From contig CAZVRZ010000208.1 in NCBI GenBank assembly GCA_964629965.1, positions 1 through 7,837 on the forward strand: a stretch of DNA of 7,837 nucleotides, in the 5' to 3' direction. This document shows, in pieces, positions 4,141 to 7,837 of this stretch (position 1 is its first letter; each line of letters starts with the position of its first letter). A model generated the notes under the pieces. It was given only the letters and a program-made list of their open reading frames with translations, was not told the origin of the DNA and made no database searches. Source of the stretch: CAZVRZ01 sp964629965 (GTDB taxonomy: Bacteria; Chloroflexota; Anaerolineae; Anaerolineales; UBA4823). Position numbers and translations under genes: made by a program.

Positions 4141-5439
4141 TTAGCTTCGCTTGAGTGCAGCCCAGCCGGCATATTCAGAGGTATCGCCCAATTCTTCTTC
4201 GATGCGCATGAGCTGATTGTACTTGGCAACGCGATCAGAACGCGCCGGAGCACCGGTCTTGATCTGACCCATGTTCAATGCCACAGCCAGGTCGGCGATG
4301 GTGGAATCCTCGGTCTCGCCGGAACGATGGGAGGTCACCGCCCGCCAGCCGGCCCGGTGGCAGGCTTCTACGGCCTCGATGGTCTCGGTCAGAGAGCCAA
4401 TTTGGTTCAGCTTGACCAGCAGAGCATTGGAAGCCTTTTCCTGGATGGCACGGCGTACACGGGTGGGGTTGGTCACCAGCAGGTCATCGCCAACGATTTG
4501 GATGCGGTCACCCATTTCCTTGACCATCAGAATCCAGCTTTCCCAGTCATCCTGTGCTAGGCCATCTTCGATCGAAACGATGGGGTACTGGTCGACCCAG
4601 GACTTCCAGAAAGCAACCATCTGCTCTCCGGTCAGTTTTTTACCTTCCTTGCGCAGGTTGTAGGTGCGGGTTTCCTCATCGAACAACTCGGAGGCGGCTG
4701 GGTCGAGGGCAATGGCAACATCAGCGCCCACACCGGCTTTGAAACCGGCCTTATTGATGGCTTCCAGGATCACTTCCACGGCTTCCACATTGGCCTTGAG
4801 CGCCGGAGCGTAACCGCCTTCATCGCCGACCAGGGTGGTGTAGCCGCGGGCCTTGAGCACGGATTTGAGGGCGTGGTAGATCTCTGCACCCCAGCGGCAG
4901 CCTTCGGTAAAGGAGGGCGCGCCGAGAGGCATAACCATGAATTCCTGGGCGTCCGTAGACTGCCAGGCGGTGTGTGCGCCGCCGTTCAGGATGTTCATCA
5001 TTGGGACGGGCAGCACGTGGGCATACACGCCGCCGATGTAGCGATAGAGCGGCAGCCCCACCGCGTTGGCAGCAGCCTTGGCGACTGCCAGGCTGGTTCC
5101 CAAGATGGCATTGGCACCGAACTGGGATTTGTTGGGGGTGCCGTCGGTTTCGATCATGGCCATGTCGATGGCGCGCTGTTCAACTGCATCCCAGCCGACC
5201 AGCAGATCGGCGATCTCGTTGTTGACAGCATCCACGGCTTTTTGCACGCCTTTACCCTGGTAGCGGCCTTTATCTCCATCGCGCAGTTCCAATGCTTCGT
5301 GTATACCGGTGGAAGCGCCTGACGGCACGGCTGCCCGGCCCCAGCTTCCGTCCATCAAAGTAACTTCCACTTCTACAGTGGGGTTGCCGCGCGAGTCTAG
5401 AATTTCTCGCCCGATGATATCTTCAATAAAAGTATCCAT
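4141..5439 (-). CDS. eno: Enolase (phosphopyruvate hydratase)
   Basis: This enzyme of glycolysis and gluconeogenesis interconverts 2-phosphoglycerate and phosphoenolpyruvate in the cytosol and needs magnesium. The 432-residue length is normal. The N-terminal domain has REILDSRGNPTVEVEV (11-26) and the PSGASTG loop (39-45). Catalytic and metal residues are all present: E166 (QEF), E207 (GDEGG), D246, E291 (SIEDG), D318 (GDDLLVTN), K343 (VKLNQIG) and H371 in SHRSGETED. Residues 153-163 read GGAHTAWQSTD where many enolases have NNVD-type sequence; I recall this style from Chloroflexota-type enolases. The start has GAGG 7-8 nt upstream. The gene lies downstream of pyrG with 92 bp between them and has its own likely promoter inside the end of pyrG. 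Confidence 0.98.
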   Translation of the reverse strand: MDTFIEDIIGREILDSRGNPTVEVEVTLMDGSWGRAAVPSGASTGIHEALELRDGDKGRYQGKGVQKAVDAVNNEIADLLVGWDAVEQRAIDMAMIETDGTPNKSQFGANAILGTSLAVAKAAANAVGLPLYRYIGGVYAHVLPVPMMNILNGGAHTAWQSTDAQEFMVMPLGAPSFTEGCRWGAEIYHALKSVLKARGYTTLVGDEGGYAPALKANVEAVEVILEAINKAGFKAGVGADVAIALDPAASELFDEETRTYNLRKEGKKLTGEQMVAFWKSWVDQYPIVSIEDGLAQDDWESWILMVKEMGDRIQIVGDDLLVTNPTRVRRAIQEKASNALLVKLNQIGSLTETIEAVEACHRAGWRAVTSHRSGETEDSTIADLAVALNMGQIKTGAPARSDRVAKYNQLMRIEEELGDTSEYAGWAALKRS

Positions 5440-5477
5440 GTATATACCTCGCTCAAAAGAATAGGATTGAAATTAAT

Positions 5478-5497
5478 GATCATCCCGCAGGGTGATC
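5478..5497 (-). promoter_or_regulatory. Palindromic element in the eno leader
   Basis: GATCA-CCC and GGG-TGATC arms, with one bulged base and a GCA centre, lie 39 bp upstream of the eno start and downstream of its predicted transcription start. It could be an operator or a leader hairpin, or a weak end for the pyrG transcript. No T-run follows. Confidence 0.4.
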
Positions 5498-5520
5498 GCT
5501 AAGCCAAAGTGATGCCTGAT

Positions 5521-5549
5521 ATTGTACCCCTTCATTCGGTAGCAATCAA
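5521..5549 (-). promoter_or_regulatory. Predicted sigma-70-type promoter for eno
   Basis: On the minus strand, TTGATT (5549-5544) and TACAAT (5526-5521) are separated by exactly 17 bp. They match the consensus boxes at 4/6 and 5/6. The -35 box lies inside the last codons of pyrG, so eno can be expressed separately from pyrG, with a leader of about 75 nt. Confidence 0.6.
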
Positions 5550-7178
5550 CCTTTCTTGCTCGGTTCCATTCAAACCCAGGCGCTCGCACACGGCTTTAAC
5601 GAAGCCTTTGAACAAAGGATGGGGCCGGTTGGGCCGGGATAAGAATTCTGGATGGAACTGGGTGCCTACCATGAAGGGGTGGTCGCTTAGCTCCGCAATC
5701 TCGACCAACCGTCCATCTGGCGATTGGCCGGCGAACACCATCCCGGCGCTGCTGAGAAGGGTGCGATAGGCATTGTTGAGCTCGAAACGATGGCGATGTC
5801 GTTCTTGGATCAAATCTTTATTGTATAGACGAGAGGTGATACTGCCCGGCTGCAAGGCGCAAGGGTATAACCCAAGGCGCATTGTGCCGCCCATATCGAC
5901 TACCCCGTGTTGGTCAGGCATCAGGTCGATCACCGGGTGGGGAGTGCCGCGGTCGAACTCGGTTGAGTTGGCGTTTTCGAGCCCGAGGGCATCACGGGCC
6001 AGCTCGACCACCATGAGCTGCATACCCAGGCACAGCCCCAGGTAAGGTATTTTATTTTCACGCGCATAACGGATGGCCTGGATCTTGCCTTCGATGCCCC
6101 GGCTGCCAAAGCCGCCTGGAACCAGGATGCCATCGGCTGACCGCACATTTTCCCACTCGCGGTTTTTCTCCAATTCGGCGGATGGTACCCATAGGATCTC
6201 TACCTCAACGCCCAGGGAAAAACCGGCATGTTTTAGAGCTTCGCGCACGCTCATGTAAGCATCGTGCAGCTCGACGTATTTACCGACCAGGGCGATCTTA
6301 ATGGTGGGCTTGGCGCGCTTCACTTCGGCTACCAGGCGCTCCCAATCGCTCAATTGGGGCTGTTGGCGGGGGGTGAGATTCAACCGTTTGATGATGTAAT
6401 CGGCGATGCCGGATTGGTGCAGCCGCAGCGGCACCTCGTAAAGCACCGGTGCGGTGACCATGGGCACAACGGCTTTGCGATCCACATCGCAGAACAAAGC
6501 GATCTTGTCTCTCAATTCTTCATCGATCGGTTGGTCGGAACGAGCCACGATGACATCCGGAGAGATACCGATGGAACGCAGCTCATGTACAGAGTGTTGC
6601 GTGGGTTTTGTCTTTAATTCGTCTGTTGCGCCGATGTAGGGCAACCAGGTGACATGGATGAAGAGCGTATTCTCGCGGCCCACGTCACTGCGCATCTGGC
6701 GCAGCGCTTCCAGGAAGGGCAGCGACTCGATATCGCCCACTGTGCCGCCAATTTCGACCAGCACGATCTCGGCGTTGGTGGTTTTTGCTACCAGGCCAAT
6801 ACGACGTTTGATCTCGTTGGTGATGTGGGGAATAACCTGGATTGTGCCTCCCAGGTAGTCGCCGCGGCGCTCCTTTTGGATCACTTCGGCATACACTTGC
6901 CCAGTGGTAAAGTTGCACACCCGGCTGAGACTGGAGTCGATGAAGCGCTCGTAGTGCCCCAGGTCTAGATCGGTTTCAGTGCCATCATCCAGCACGTACA
7001 CTTCACCGTGCTGGTAGGGGCTCATCGTACCCGGATCTACGTTGATGTAAGGGTCCAGTTTTTGTGCGGCGATGGTAAAGCCATATTCTTTCAACAAGCG
7101 CCCCATGGCTGCAGCAGTTACGCCTTTGCCAACCGAGCTGACTACCCCGCCGGTGAAAAATATGTATTTTGTCTCCAT
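5532..7178 (-). CDS. pyrG: CTP synthase (glutamine hydrolysing)
   Basis: The enzyme makes CTP from UTP, ATP and glutamine, the last step of de novo pyrimidine nucleotide synthesis, in the cytosol. The start at 7178 (METKYIFFTGGVVSSVGKG) has AGGAGG 4 nt upstream and gives 548 residues, normal for the family. The N-terminal synthetase domain (about 1-268) has the P-loop-like GGVVSSVGKG (10-19), D72 in ETDLDLGHYERF and E142 in EIGGTVGDIES for Mg-ATP. The C-terminal class I glutamine amidotransferase domain (about 290-535) has the oxyanion strand PGGFGSRG (354-361), nucleophile C383 in GLCLGMQ, and the H509/E511 pair in GTQFHPEF. Nothing essential is missing. It lies 101 bp downstream of the Roadblock gene on the same strand, with a hairpin between them, and just upstream of eno. 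Confidence 0.98.
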   Translation of the reverse strand: METKYIFFTGGVVSSVGKGVTAAAMGRLLKEYGFTIAAQKLDPYINVDPGTMSPYQHGEVYVLDDGTETDLDLGHYERFIDSSLSRVCNFTTGQVYAEVIQKERRGDYLGGTIQVIPHITNEIKRRIGLVAKTTNAEIVLVEIGGTVGDIESLPFLEALRQMRSDVGRENTLFIHVTWLPYIGATDELKTKPTQHSVHELRSIGISPDVIVARSDQPIDEELRDKIALFCDVDRKAVVPMVTAPVLYEVPLRLHQSGIADYIIKRLNLTPRQQPQLSDWERLVAEVKRAKPTIKIALVGKYVELHDAYMSVREALKHAGFSLGVEVEILWVPSAELEKNREWENVRSADGILVPGGFGSRGIEGKIQAIRYARENKIPYLGLCLGMQLMVVELARDALGLENANSTEFDRGTPHPVIDLMPDQHGVVDMGGTMRLGLYPCALQPGSITSRLYNKDLIQERHRHRFELNNAYRTLLSSAGMVFAGQSPDGRLVEIAELSDHPFMVGTQFHPEFLSRPNRPHPLFKGFVKAVCERLGLNGTEQERLIATE

Positions 7179-7213
7179 GATGCCTCCTGATGTGTTCTGT
7201 TGCCACAAATGAA

Positions 7214-7244
7214 GTGGGGAGGGCCGTTTAGGCAACCTCCCCAC
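7214..7244 (-). promoter_or_regulatory. Strong hairpin upstream of pyrG, possible attenuator
   Basis: Arms GTGGGGAGG (7214-7222) and CCTCCCCAC (7236-7244), extended by GCC/GGC with a 2-nt bulge, form a stem of about 12 bp around a 5-nt loop. In the minus-strand transcript it sits between the Roadblock stop and the pyrG ribosome site. The following bases (CTTCATTTG) are only partly U-rich, so it may be a weak terminator, an attenuator or a processing site. Confidence 0.55.
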
Positions 7245-7279
7245 CGTGTTCCTGATTTTCAGAGATTGGAGCGGATATC

Positions 7280-7654
7280 TTATCCAATCATTCGGGTTAG
7301 ATCCTCCGCAGCCCGTCTCATTTCAAGGAAAATCAATCCCAGTTTGGCTTGCTCGCGCGCCAACGCCGTCAGCACGGCTTCCTGGCCCACCGCGGTCAAT
7401 ACAACATAACCGTGCCCGCCACGGATGTAAACCTGTTCTAGCGCGCCTCGGCCCAACTCGCTGGCTATTCTTTCGCCCAGGCTGAGCATGGCCGCTGACA
7501 TCGCCGATACCCGATCGTCTTCCGAACCGCTGGGCAGGGCAGAAGCCATGATCAAGCCATCCACAGAAACCACCGCAGAAGCCTCGATGTCAGGCGATGC
7601 AAGCTGCATTTCCCTCAGGCGGGATACCATTATGTCAGTGCGGGATCTGGTCAT
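7280..7654 (-). CDS. Roadblock/LC7 domain protein (MglB-like fold)
   Basis: A 124-residue single-domain protein. Residues about 10-105 follow the Roadblock/LC7 pattern: ASAVVSVDGLIMASALP (25-41), then a helix rich in small residues (SAMSAAMLSLGERIASELG), YIRGGHGYVVLTAVG, and AVLTALAREQAKLGLIFLEM. Family members are dimeric regulators or scaffolds for small Ras-like GTPases, as MglB is for MglA; no GTPase gene is visible here, so the partner is elsewhere or unknown. There is no signal peptide or membrane helix. The ATG at 7654 lacks a clear Shine-Dalgarno sequence, and the in-frame ATG at codon 9 is an alternative. It leads the Roadblock-pyrG-eno series and has a candidate promoter about 80 bp upstream. 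Confidence 0.9.
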   Translation of the reverse strand: MTRSRTDIMVSRLREMQLASPDIEASAVVSVDGLIMASALPSGSEDDRVSAMSAAMLSLGERIASELGRGALEQVYIRGGHGYVVLTAVGQEAVLTALAREQAKLGLIFLEMRRAAEDLTRMIG

Positions 7655-7731
7655 AGAAGATTTTTGACTGGAATCATTTGTTTTTGGCAGTGGCCTGAAA
7701 AAGCTCTGGCCGATTGCTCAACTAAAGTAAG

Positions 7732-7760
7732 AGTTTACCACAAAGAATTCCGGAATGCAA
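7732..7760 (-). promoter_or_regulatory. Candidate promoter for the Roadblock gene
   Basis: On the minus strand, TTGCAT (7760-7755) and TAAACT (7737-7732) are 17 bp apart, matching consensus at 3/6 and 4/6. The spacer contains most of a perfect 10-bp palindrome, ATTCCGGAAT (7747-7756), a possible operator. The remaining right edge (7761-7837) shows no gene. Confidence 0.4.
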
Positions 7761-7837
7761 AGTGATTTTGGAGGCACTCACAGCGGTACTGTATCTTTGA
7801 GTAAGGAAATTCCAAAAGTGGGGCAAAAAAGCCTGAC

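Noticed and set aside
4873..5322. Plus-strand frames of up to 149 codons across eno
   Set aside because: Antisense shadows of a certain enolase gene.
7179..7244. 22-residue upstream extension of CTP synthase starting at GTG 7244
   Set aside because: The extension overlaps the leader hairpin, is not part of the family, and ATG 7178 has an ideal AGGAGG.

Overview
The right half (about 3.5-7.7 kb) is ordinary chromosome, probably from a Chloroflexota bacterium of the Anaerolineae type. On the minus strand a Roadblock/LC7 protein is followed by pyrG (CTP synthase) and eno (enolase). A plus-strand gene for a two-helix membrane protein with a double zinc ribbon converges on eno, and the two share one strong bidirectional terminator (4088-4132). 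The pyrG-eno neighbourhood is widespread in bacteria. The lineage guess rests on the style of the enolase (GGAHTAWQSTD before the catalytic QEF), the zinc-ribbon protein and the Roadblock gene. It is inference, not a database result.

The left half (1-3395) is accessory DNA that looks like a decaying prophage or phage-derived island. Its centrepiece (842-2017) is a 391-residue protein: a short N-terminal module (GGSDLAFWGIEAL...GLFRESKW), a charged linker, and a domain that reads like a RelA/SpoT-type nucleotide pyrophosphokinase, with the elements RIKGEES, DALRYTV, YHGYNT and ELQYHT. Its stop codon overlaps the start of a broken HK97-gp10-like head-tail gene, which in turn overlaps, by ATGA, a short ORF whose first residues resemble a DUF3168 tail-completion protein. 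This gene order suggests a phage morphogenesis operon carrying an effector-like enzyme.

Two small modules occur twice in the island. The SDLAFWGIEA...GLFRESKW module is at 331-546 (no enzyme domain) and at the N-terminus of the 842-2017 protein. A WSQ(Y/H)C...AY...ER module is at 172-330 and at 2538-2786. In the upstream copy the two modules are adjacent in one frame and separated only by an amber codon. A 37-bp direct repeat with an internal 8-bp-stem hairpin brackets the second WSQHC gene (2379-2415 and 2844-2880). Beyond it lie a transposase-like scrap, a 37-residue ORF and two hairpins.

The island ends in radC. The first ~46 codons of a minus-strand radC survive (3396-3533) and then run into unrelated sequence with a stop. 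The zinc-ribbon gene starts only 11 bp from the radC start, so its promoter probably lies inside the radC remnant.
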